Shown piece after piece: positions 6,459-12,575 of a DNA stretch of 19,032 nt. The notes under the pieces are model-generated. The model was not told where the DNA came from, searched no databases, and saw only the letters and a list, made by a program, of their open reading frames with translations. Location: NCBI GenBank assembly GCA_964500015.1, contig CAZCMN010000017.1, positions 1 to 19,032 on the forward strand, read 5' to 3'. How positions within the stretch are numbered: position 1 is the stretch's first letter; each line of letters opens with the position of its first letter. The position numbers and the translations under genes were made by a program. The DNA comes from JAPLYB01 sp964500015. Lineage in GTDB: Archaea > Nanobdellota > Nanobdellia > Pacearchaeales > UBA284.

Positions 6459-7048
6459 TTTTTATATGCAATAATTTGGGGATTAAAACCTTTTAATTTA
6501 CTTATACTAAAAGATTTTTTTAATAATCTTTTTGTGGAAAGTGTTATTCCTTTTCCAGGATCCATAAAATAATATTTTGATTTAAACTTGTTAAATGCAA
6601 CAATCCAGTGCAATGATTTGGATTTCGAATTTTTTAAATAAGCATTAGAAGTACCTATTGCTATTCTATATCTTTTTGATAAGAGCTCATCTATTTTTTT
6701 TATTGGATCTTTCAAAAAATGAATTTTTTTCCCTAGTTGTTTATTTCTCTTTTTGAATAATTTTAACCCTTCTTTTTTATACATGGGTTGTAATTTTTTA
6801 GGAATTTCTTCTTTGAAGAACATATATTTAAAAATTTTATTATTTAATTTTTTGGAAGAAGTATAAACTTCTATGGGAAAATTGTATTTTTTAGCCCAAA
6901 CTAAAAAAGAAGTATAATCTGAGATTTTGAAGGGATGAAGTTTTCCTGCTCTTGCAAGCCTATCTTCAATTTTTTTATTTCCCTTTATCCCAACAAGATT
7001 TATAAAAGCTGCTGGACCACAATTAAGTCTTCCTTTTTCGATGTACAT
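6455..7048 (-). CDS. C39-like papain-fold cysteine peptidase, cytoplasmic
   Basis: This 197-residue protein has the layout of the peptidase C39-like group. A nucleophile cysteine lies near the N-terminus in LNCGPAA (C10), a histidine strand comes late in LHWIVAF (H147), and an aspartate follows in YYFMDPGKG (D163), a plausible Cys-His-Asp triad. C39 domains normally carry a glutamine about six residues before the cysteine for the oxyanion hole; here residue 4 is glutamate. There is no signal peptide or transporter fusion, so it should act in the cytoplasm, unlike C39 domains of bacteriocin exporters. The start ATG is 7 bases from the mature 3' end of tRNA-Arg on the same strand, and the stop overlaps the DUF362 start. 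Substrate unknown. It could also be a non-peptidase transglutaminase-like or acyltransferase relative. Confidence 0.72.
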   Translation of the reverse strand: MYIEKGRLNCGPAAFINLVGIKGNKKIEDRLARAGKLHPFKISDYTSFLVWAKKYNFPIEVYTSSKKLNNKIFKYMFFKEEIPKKLQPMYKKEGLKLFKKRNKQLGKKIHFLKDPIKKIDELLSKRYRIAIGTSNAYLKNSKSKSLHWIVAFNKFKSKYYFMDPGKGITLSTKRLLKKSFSISKLKGFNPQIIAYKK

Positions 7049-7055
7049 TTTTCAA

Positions 7056-7197
7056 CGAGCCCAAGAGGATTCGAACCTCCATCAACCGGTTTCTCCAAGC
7101 AGGAGAATTTTAGTTTCTTTTCTCCCAAAGGTCTTTTCTTTTCTAAAGAAAAGAGGCTTGCCGAAGCCGATGATTCTATCCATTGAACTATGGGCCC
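7056..7197 (-). tRNA. tRNA-Arg (anticodon TCG) with a 70-base intron at 37/38
   Basis: Exon 1 is 7161-7197 (37 bases), the intron is 7091-7160 and exon 2 is 7056-7090 (35 bases). The mature tRNA has 72 bases. The acceptor arms are GGGCCCA/TGGGCTC with discriminator G. The D stem is GTTC/GAAT. The anticodon stem ATCGG/CCGGT encloses the spliced loop CTTCGGA, giving anticodon TCG, which reads arginine codon CGA. The T arm is GGAGG, TTCGAAT, CCTCT. The precursor folds into a textbook bulge-helix-bulge: 3-base bulge AAA, 4-base-pair helix CTTC/GGAG, 3-base bulge GGC, then inner helix AAGC/GCTT. Cutting after the second base of each bulge gives exactly the exon ends above. CCA is not encoded. Confidence 0.93.
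7091..7160 (-). other. tRNA-Arg intron (bulge-helix-bulge type)
   Basis: The 70-base intron starts CAAGCC and ends GGAGAA on the minus strand. Besides the terminal AAGC/GCTT helix it can form an internal hairpin, CTTTTC/GAAAAG over a TTTA loop, and a GGAGAA/TTCTCC stem. It is non-coding. Excision needs the archaeal splicing endonuclease, which is not in this window. Confidence 0.88.
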
Positions 7198-7216
7198 GGT
7201 ATTTTAAAGAATCAAG

Positions 7217-7226
7217 GATTTAAAAA
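7217..7226 (-). promoter_or_regulatory. TATA box of tRNA-Arg (and the genes behind it)
   Basis: On the minus strand TTTTTAAATC is centred about 25 bases before the tRNA 5' end at 7197. No other promoter fits between the tRNA and the C39-like gene, so this site probably drives the peptidase and DUF362 genes as well. Confidence 0.55.
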
Positions 7227-7259
7227 ATGTGTGAAAGCATATTTTATAAAAGACAAATG

Positions 7260-7269
7260 TTTTTAAAAT
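7260..7269 (+). promoter_or_regulatory. TATA box of the tryptophanase-like gene
   Basis: TTTTTAAAAT is centred about 24 bases before ATG 7288, which predicts a nearly leaderless mRNA. It is divergent from the tRNA-Arg promoter within a 90-base intergenic region. Confidence 0.55.
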
Positions 7270-7287
7270 CCATAATACTGGAAAAAA

Positions 7288-8775
7288 ATGATTGGTTCAA
7301 TTATTAAAGACTTGCCAAAAGAAGAGGATCTTTCTACTAAACCTAGGCCATACTTTAATCATTCTGTTGAATTAAAAAAGCAATTTAGCCAAGAAGAAAG
7401 AATCAAGGTTCTAGAAAAAGTTGGTTTGAATGTTTTTTTCTTTCCAGCTGAAATGATTTCTGGATGTGATTTTTTATCTGATTCTGGAACAACCACCATG
7501 ACAAATGAACAATGGGCTTCTTTGCATCTGGGAGATGAATCTTATGGATCAAACCAAGGTTATTTTGAATTAATAAATTCTATAAAAGAAACTTTTGGAG
7601 AGAAATTCTTTTCAGAACCTTCATTAGGAAAACCAAATGCATTTATTTTTCATCAAGGAAGACCATGTGAAGATGCTTTATTCAGTATTATTGGCAGACT
7701 AGGAGAAGGATTAATTATCCCAAGTAATGGGCATTTTGATACAACTGAAGCAAATATTCAAGCAAACCAGATTAAAGCAGTAAATTTATTTTCAAAGGAA
7801 TTAAAAGAGGAAAATTCAAAGTCGCATTTTAAAGGAAACATGGATATTGAAAAATTAAAAGACCTTTTAGAATCATCTTCTAACAAGATCCCAGTAGTGT
7901 ACTTAACAATCACAAATAATACTGGCGGTGGGCAGCCAGTTTCAATGGAAAATATAAAAGAAGTTTCAGAATTATGCCATAAAAAAGATATTCCTTTATT
8001 TTTTGATGCTTGCAGATTTGCAGAAAACGCATGGTTTATAAGAAAATTTGAAAATGGTTTTTCTGGAAAAAATATTAAGGACATTATAAGGGAAATGTTC
8101 TCTTATGTAGATGGTTTTACTATAAGTTTTAAGAAAGATGGCTTAGTTAATATGGGTGGTGGTTTATTCTTAAAAGAAGATGGTTTGTTTATTAAAAAAT
8201 ACCCGGAAATTCCTGATCAGATAATGAATTTACAGATAATAAAAGAAGGACATCCAACTTATGGGGGCATGTCTGGAAGAGATATAATGGCTCTGACAAA
8301 GGGTTTAAAGACAATTGTTAAATTAGAGTACCTAGATCATAGAATTAATCAAACAAAAGACTTTGGAAATAGTTTATTGAAAAAAGGAATTCCTGTTCTA
8401 AAACCATTTGGAGGACATGCTGTTTATCTAGATATTAACAAGTTCTTTCAAGATACTGATATGAAACCTGAAGATTTTGGAGGGATTTCTTTAACAGCCT
8501 TATTATTAGCAAGTTATGGACACAGAGCTTGTGAACTAGGATATTTTTCTTTTGGATCTTATGATCCTGAAACTGGGAAAGATACTTTTCCAGAAGTTAA
8601 TTTTGTTAGATTTGCAATTCCAAGACTAAGATATGAAAAGCAAGATTTAGATGCAGCAGCAGAAGCTGTTAAGATATTACATGAAAACAAAAACAAAATT
8701 CCTGGAATTAAAGTAGTTCATGGAAAAGAATTGCCTTTAAGACATTTTAAAGCTAGATTTGAGTTCAAGAACTAA
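7288..8775 (+). CDS. Tryptophanase / tyrosine phenol-lyase family beta-eliminating lyase
   Basis: This PLP enzyme family cleaves tryptophan to indole, pyruvate and ammonia, or tyrosine to phenol, pyruvate and ammonia. The protein has 495 residues, slightly longer than the usual 455-475. Family motifs appear in order: SDSGT (64-68), GDESY (82-86), the phosphate-binding QGR (123-125), NNTGGGQPVS (210-219), D240-x2-R243 in FDACRFAENAWF contacting the pyridine ring, and SFKKDGLVNMGG (280-291) with K283 the probable Schiff-base lysine. Near the C-terminus HRACELG aligns by eye with E-R-G in tyrosine phenol-lyase, where the arginine contacts the phenol hydroxyl; here it is leucine, which argues against tyrosine specificity and favours tryptophanase or another substrate. 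The gene stands alone on the plus strand with its own TATA box; no tnaC-like leader is seen. An ATG start without an obvious ribosome-binding site suits leaderless translation. Confidence 0.88.
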   Translation: MIGSIIKDLPKEEDLSTKPRPYFNHSVELKKQFSQEERIKVLEKVGLNVFFFPAEMISGCDFLSDSGTTTMTNEQWASLHLGDESYGSNQGYFELINSIKETFGEKFFSEPSLGKPNAFIFHQGRPCEDALFSIIGRLGEGLIIPSNGHFDTTEANIQANQIKAVNLFSKELKEENSKSHFKGNMDIEKLKDLLESSSNKIPVVYLTITNNTGGGQPVSMENIKEVSELCHKKDIPLFFDACRFAENAWFIRKFENGFSGKNIKDIIREMFSYVDGFTISFKKDGLVNMGGGLFLKEDGLFIKKYPEIPDQIMNLQIIKEGHPTYGGMSGRDIMALTKGLKTIVKLEYLDHRINQTKDFGNSLLKKGIPVLKPFGGHAVYLDINKFFQDTDMKPEDFGGISLTALLLASYGHRACELGYFSFGSYDPETGKDTFPEVNFVRFAIPRLRYEKQDLDAAAEAVKILHENKNKIPGIKVVHGKELPLRHFKARFEFKN

Positions 8776-8805
8776 TCAAAGATATTATTAATAATTATTA
8801 AATCA

Positions 8806-8865
8806 AATAATTTTTATGCGCTTTCGCACGAAAAAGAGAACTTTTTCGGCGCGCCAAAAATTATT
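8806..8865. terminator. Long bidirectional hairpin between convergent genes
   Basis: Arms AATAATTTTT (8806-8815) and AAAAATTATT (8856-8865) are perfect complements. An inner perfect stem CGAAAAAG/CTTTTTCG (8829-8836, 8841-8848) has a 4-base loop, and between them TGCGC-like segments can pair partly with CGCGC. T-runs flank it on both strands, so it could stop transcripts of both the tryptophanase-like gene and the MazG-type gene, whose stop codon (8861-8863) lies within the right arm. The GCGCCAAAAATTA end resembles the tail of the family B hairpins. Confidence 0.6.
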
Positions 8866-9298
8866 CATTTTTGTGCGAGTTAGATTCTGCGCTTTGTTTT
8901 GAATTTTCAGAGGGCCTAGCTATCTTGTCTTCTTGCCAGTCTATTCTTGTATTTCCACGAGCAGCATCTTTTTCTGTGAAACCTTGGGGATATCGTGCTT
9001 TTAGCTTTGTTAAATTTTCTTCTAAAACATCTTGCAGGTTCCATCCAAAGTAATTGCATATCATGGAAGCATACCACATGACATCTCCAACATTTTCCTT
9101 AATGCCATGTCTTTGATCATTTCCATGATAAAGTGTCTTTTTAATACAACCAGCTAAATCACCTGCTTCTCCTGAAATACCCAATCCCCAACTAGAAATC
9201 TCATGTTCAGGAACATCAAATTTTTTAGCTGTAAGTTTGCAGAATTCTTGATATTCTTTTAAAGTTATTTTCTCTTTTTCTTCTTTTTTCTCTTCCAT
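8861..9298 (-). CDS. MazG-type nucleotide pyrophosphohydrolase
   Basis: The protein has 145 residues with an all-alpha NTP-PPase (MazG-like) core at about 14-112. The metal-binding acidic pattern is GISGEAGD (E44, D47) followed after about 20 residues by ENVGDVMWY (E68, D72). The first pair is E-x-x-D rather than the usual E-x-x-E. The YPQGFTEKDA end of the core is often seen in these proteins. Such enzymes hydrolyse (d)NTPs to NMP and pyrophosphate, usually to remove non-canonical nucleotides; the substrate here is not predictable. N-terminal (1-10) and C-terminal (about 120-145) extensions are low-complexity and charged. The last codons are made of sequence that recurs outside genes at 9435-9451. 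A TATA box is at 9321-9328. The gene converges on the tryptophanase-like gene. Confidence 0.83.
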   Translation of the reverse strand: MEEKKEEKEKITLKEYQEFCKLTAKKFDVPEHEISSWGLGISGEAGDLAGCIKKTLYHGNDQRHGIKENVGDVMWYASMICNYFGWNLQDVLEENLTKLKARYPQGFTEKDAARGNTRIDWQEDKIARPSENSKQSAESNSHKNE

Positions 9299-9320
9299 TT
9301 TTTAGTTGGGTTATTAATGT

Positions 9321-9328
9321 ATTTAAAG
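9321..9328 (-). promoter_or_regulatory. TATA box of the MazG-type gene
   Basis: CTTTAAAT on the minus strand is centred about 27 bases before ATG 9298, again predicting an almost leaderless mRNA. Confidence 0.5.
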
Positions 9329-9471
9329 TTTATGATAGTCTTTTATTCTATATTAATCTTAATAAAAATGGCATATCCTATGTAAGTTAAGAATTAATAA
9401 TCCATCTTAAAGAATTTTGCGCCTTAATTTCACACTGCGCTTTGTCTTAAACTATCTAACTTTTATCCAGC

Positions 9472-9500
9472 ATGCTAGAAAATTAAAAAATTTTCTGTAT
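9472..9500 (+). repeat. Family B hairpin after the UPF0173-type gene
   Basis: AGAAAATT (9477-9484) pairs with AATTTTCT (9489-9496) over the loop AAAA. After a bulged T (9476), ATGC pairs with GTAT including one G-T wobble (9472-9475 with 9497-9500). CCCTAAAAACTA follows. The fold and the bulge match the copies at 4142 and 5325. The element ends 10 bases from the stop of the metal-hydrolase gene (9511). The remaining part of 9330-9471 shows nothing else except the short repeat at 9435-9451. Confidence 0.55.
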
Positions 9501-9510
9501 TCCCTAAAAA

Positions 9511-10173
9511 CTATGGTTTTTGGAGAATTTCAGCATTTATTCCATTTTCTTGGCAAAGCTCAACAAATTTCTTTGCATCTGATTCTGTTCCTGCAATAGA
9601 ACCATAATGCATTGGAATTGCTAAAGACGGTTTAATTATTAAAGCGGCTTTATATGCTTCTTGTGAATTCATATTATACTTGCCGTCAACAGGAAGTAAG
9701 GCAATTAAATAAAATTCCTTTGAATATTCTTCTAAACTAGACATCTCTTTAATCAGGTCTGTATCACCTGCATGATAAACTGCTGTTTTTCCCGATAAAA
9801 CTAAATAACCTACCCAAAATTCAGATTTTTGATGAAATGGTTTGTTAAGATTATAGGCATTTAAAGTTTTTATCTTAACATAATCGAGAGAAACTTCTTT
9901 GCCTGGCTCTACTAGAACTATTTCAATTTTTTTCTGAATCCTGTTTATCTTGCTTTGGCTGTCTGCTGTACAGATTATAATAGTTCCATCTTTTGCAATC
10001 TTGTCAATATCTTGAAAAGAACAGTGATCATAATGGCTATGAGTTATTAAAATTAAATCAGCTTTATCTTTATCAGAAATCTGAAAAGGATCAATAAAAA
10101 TAATTTTATTTTTAGTTTTAATCTTAAAGCAAGAATGCCCTAACCAATCTAGTTCAATATTTTGGATTTTCAT
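9511..10173 (-). CDS. UPF0173-type metallo-beta-lactamase-fold hydrolase
   Basis: This 220-residue protein has the complete metal site of the fold: HSHYDH (H45, H47, D49, H50), a D in HAGDTD (D137) and the last histidine in PMHYG (H189). The opening WLGHSCFKI and the absence of extra domains match the small UPF0173/UlaG-like group of predicted metal-dependent hydrolases. UlaG itself opens an ascorbate-6-phosphate lactone, but most relatives have no known substrate, so none is assigned. It is probably cytoplasmic, with two divalent metal ions. The gene is flanked by long gaps (122 bases to the zinc ribbon gene upstream and 212 to the MazG-type gene downstream) and seems to be a single-gene unit. 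Promoter elements before it are weak (an A/T-rich AAATAAAA around 10196-10204). Confidence 0.85.
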   Translation of the reverse strand: MKIQNIELDWLGHSCFKIKTKNKIIFIDPFQISDKDKADLILITHSHYDHCSFQDIDKIAKDGTIIICTADSQSKINRIQKKIEIVLVEPGKEVSLDYVKIKTLNAYNLNKPFHQKSEFWVGYLVLSGKTAVYHAGDTDLIKEMSSLEEYSKEFYLIALLPVDGKYNMNSQEAYKAALIIKPSLAIPMHYGSIAGTESDAKKFVELCQENGINAEILQKP

Positions 10174-10295
10174 TTTATTAGTTTGTATGTTATGGTTTTA
10201 TTTCTGTATTTAGGAAATTGTTTCTTCATTTCACTTTTAAGACAAAATCATGAATAACATTCAATTATTGTCCCTTACCAATAGGCTTTTAGCAA

Positions 10296-10445
10296 TTATC
10301 CGGTCATTGAGTCTACATCCCTAAGGATTTGTGTAGCATCTTCATCTTCATAAACTGAGTTCTCAGCACCACAAAAAGGACAAAGTCTTGGAGGAGAATC
10401 TTTTTTAAAATGAAAATTGCATTTTCCACAGGTCAGATTTACCAT
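10296..10445 (-). CDS. 49-residue zinc-ribbon protein
   Basis: A short frame runs from ATG 10445 to TAA at 10296-10298. The first half is a zinc ribbon: C6-G-K-C9, a 12-residue spacer, then C22-P-F-C25-G. These knuckles are typical of the tiny rubredoxin-like or zinc-ribbon proteins common in archaea. The second half is acidic, with a short helix (ATQILRDVDSMTG). A GAGGT about 12 bases upstream (10458-10462 on the complement) may be a ribosome-binding site, and a TATA-like GTTTAAATAC lies around 10482-10491, so this mRNA would have a short leader unlike its neighbours. Function unknown; a nucleic-acid-binding or protein-docking role is only a guess. The rest of 10446-10636 holds this promoter and an imperfect hairpin around 10563-10588 near the end of the next gene's transcript. 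Confidence 0.75.
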   Translation of the reverse strand: MVNLTCGKCNFHFKKDSPPRLCPFCGAENSVYEDEDATQILRDVDSMTG

Positions 10446-10636
10446 GTTCTCTTTTTTACCTCTTTTATTAGAGAGAAAAATGTATTTAAACTTTTTTATG
10501 TTTTAGGATATAGGACATTTTTAAGGAGTTGTATAAAAAAACGATTTTAGTTGTTAAATTTATGCTTCATCTCGCTTGAAGTGAGAGCTTTATTTAAGAT
10601 TATGTTAAAAAGAGACCTATAAACTTATATCGCACC

Positions 10637-11041
10637 TCATTTGTGATTCTTGATATACAAAAGAGAAGCAATCAACCCTAGAATAAAACACTCTATTCTA
10701 AAAGTAAACAAAGAGATTATTGAAAAGACTAATAGGGAATACCATCTGTATTGTTTTTTTTCGATTTTATAGATAATCAAAGACATTAAAACTGCAAAAA
10801 TAATCCAGATAATTGGAAGGATTATTGAGAGAGATTGAAATGCTGGAATAAGATCTGGACTTTGTTGTTCTAGCATGCTTAAAAGAAAATCTTTTTCAGT
10901 TAAAAAATAAATTGCATTTAAAATAAAAAAACAAACTGCAGCTAAAGCTAAAATTAAAGCAAATATGTCTCTTTTAGGATATTTTTTAGTTTGAGATTTA
11001 AAAGGATTCTGGGTTTTTGTTGTTTTTTTGTGTTTTGGCAT
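10637..11041 (-). CDS. Small membrane protein, function unknown
   Basis: The protein has 134 residues. A basic N-terminus (about 1-24, many K and T) is followed by three or four membrane helices: about 25-47, 69-91 and a long hydrophobic stretch at 98-130 that may be one or two helices. Between helices 1 and 2 is a roughly 20-residue loop (EKDFLLSMLEQQSPDLIPAF). The end is KNHK. By the positive-inside rule the N-terminus is probably cytoplasmic. I recognise no family motif; many archaeal genomes have short proteins like this. It lies 83 bases downstream of asnS with a TATA-like AATTATAATT (11064-11075) about 28 bases upstream, so it may be transcribed alone. Confidence 0.7.
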   Translation of the reverse strand: MPKHKKTTKTQNPFKSQTKKYPKRDIFALILALAAVCFFILNAIYFLTEKDFLLSMLEQQSPDLIPAFQSLSIILPIIWIIFAVLMSLIIYKIEKKQYRWYSLLVFSIISLFTFRIECFILGLIASLLYIKNHK

Positions 11042-11124
11042 TTTTCAAGTATTAATTGTTTAGGTAATTATAATTCAATTTATTTTTAATTAGTCTTTGT
11101 GTATTTTAAGGTTTAATTTATTTT

Positions 11125-12444
11125 TTAGGGTTTAATCCTATCTGGAGTTCTTGGGAAAGCAATTGCATCTTTTATATTATCTAAGCCGCAAATCCATTTT
11201 ATAACTCTTTCAGTTCCCATTCCAAAACCTGCGTGAGGAATGCTTCCATATTTTCTTGTATCTAAATAATACTGATAATCTTCTATTTTTTCACCCTTGC
11301 TTTTTAGGGTTTTTATTAATTCATTTAGGTCTGTATCTCTTTCACTGCCACCCATCAATTCATGGTTTCCTTCTGGCCCTAATAAATCAAAACAAACAGC
11401 AACTTTTGGATTTTTCTTGTCTCTTGGTTTGTAAAAAGCAACAATATCTTTTGGATAGTGTGTAACAAAAACTGGTGTATCGAATAATTCCATTAATTTA
11501 TTTTCTTCAATTGTTCTAAGATCTTTTCCCCAAGGAACGTTAATGTGACATTTTTCTTTTAATAATTTAAGAGCTTCATCATAGGTTATTCTTGGAAACT
11601 TCTTCTTTAAACTTGGTTCAAGCTTTTTAATATCTCTTTTTAAAAATTCAAGTTCTTTTTTGTTTTTTTCTAGAACTCTTTTAATCATGTGTTTCATTAC
11701 GCCTTCCCCATAATCTATTAATTCATTTAAATCAGCCCATGCAACTTCAACTTCAGCATGCCAGTATTCTGTTAGATGTCTTGAAGTATTAGACTTTTCA
11801 GCTCTAAAACTAGGGGCGAAAGTATAGATTTTTTCTAAACCAAACATTGCAGCTTCAGCATATAATTGCCATGTTTGAGCTAGATAAGCTTTTTTATCAT
11901 AATACTTGATTTCAAATAAAGTTGGGCCCTCTTCTGCTCCTCCCGGGATTATTATTGGAGATTGAAATTCATAAAAACCCAAATTTCTAAAATATTCATG
12001 GTATGCTCCGATTACTGTTGATCGGATTTTCATGATATTTGTCATTTTCCTAGATCTTAACCATAAATGTCTTCTATCAAGAAGCAATTCTTCATTAACA
12101 TCTTTCATTATTGGAAACATTTCAGAGATATGGGCTATCTCAAAGGAAGAAACTTCAATTTCATATCCGACTATAGACCTTTTGTCTTCTTTTACTGTTC
12201 CTTCTAATTTTAAAGAGCTGGCAATAGTTATTTTTTGCAAGGCTTGCCATTCTTTTTCTGAGAAATTATCTTTTTTAAAAACACAGGGGATAATATCAGA
12301 AGAATCTCTCATTGTTATGAATATTTTATCTTTAAGATCAGTTTCTCTGTGAACCCAGCCTCTTATTGAAACTTTTCCTTTTTTCTTTTCTAAAGCTTTT
12401 TCAATTGAGATAAAGTTTGTTATCTCTTTTGTTTTTGTTGGCAT
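11125..12444 (-). CDS. asnS: Asparaginyl-tRNA synthetase
   Basis: This class IIb aminoacyl-tRNA synthetase of 439 residues charges tRNA-Asn with asparagine. An N-terminal OB-fold anticodon-binding domain (about 22-105, VSIRGWVHRETD) precedes the catalytic domain. Motif 2 is FRAEKSNTSRHLTEYWHAEVE (from 213) and motif 3 is GFGMGTER (406-413). The substrate pocket segment AYLAQTWQLYAEAAMFGLEKIY fits asparaginyl enzymes; archaeal aspartyl enzymes usually show SPQLYKQ there. A direct AsnRS would mean that this cell need not make Asn-tRNA by amidation, but GatCAB elsewhere cannot be excluded. A TATA-like GAATAAATT (12469-12477) lies about 29 bases upstream of ATG 12444. A close AspRS relative is the main alternative. 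Confidence 0.92.
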   Translation of the reverse strand: MPTKTKEITNFISIEKALEKKKGKVSIRGWVHRETDLKDKIFITMRDSSDIIPCVFKKDNFSEKEWQALQKITIASSLKLEGTVKEDKRSIVGYEIEVSSFEIAHISEMFPIMKDVNEELLLDRRHLWLRSRKMTNIMKIRSTVIGAYHEYFRNLGFYEFQSPIIIPGGAEEGPTLFEIKYYDKKAYLAQTWQLYAEAAMFGLEKIYTFAPSFRAEKSNTSRHLTEYWHAEVEVAWADLNELIDYGEGVMKHMIKRVLEKNKKELEFLKRDIKKLEPSLKKKFPRITYDEALKLLKEKCHINVPWGKDLRTIEENKLMELFDTPVFVTHYPKDIVAFYKPRDKKNPKVAVCFDLLGPEGNHELMGGSERDTDLNELIKTLKSKGEKIEDYQYYLDTRKYGSIPHAGFGMGTERVIKWICGLDNIKDAIAFPRTPDRIKP

Positions 12445-12550
12445 TTTTAGATGTAAAGGTATAACCTGAATTTATTCTCTTCTAGGTTTATGTGTCTTTT
12501 TATTGGGCTACATTTAGTTACATTCTATCCAAAACATAGAGGTATTTAAA

Positions 12551-12572
12551 ATTAATCCAGAGAAAGATTAAT
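12551..12572 (-). terminator. Hairpin just after the surface-protein gene
   Basis: ATTAATC (12551-12557) and GATTAAT (12566-12572) form a perfect 7-base-pair stem over 8 bases, 3 bases beyond the stop codon (12576-12578). On the minus strand it is followed by TTTTAAAT. It is a plausible terminator or 3' end element, though AT-rich stems occur by chance in such DNA. Confidence 0.4.
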
Positions 12573-12575
12573 GTC

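Noticed and set aside
4142..9500. CRISPR array made of the family B hairpins
   Set aside because: The copies are kilobases apart, not regularly spaced, and no cas gene is present.
10171..10230. 19-residue frame (starting MKKQFPKYRN, minus strand) overlapping the hydrolase ATG by ATGA
   Set aside because: Too short, basic and without recognisable pattern; the overlap is likely chance. It could be a leader peptide but nothing else supports that.
10446..10636. RNA gene or coding frame in this gap
   Set aside because: Apart from the zinc-ribbon promoter and an imperfect hairpin (10563-10588) nothing folds into a known RNA and no credible frame exists.
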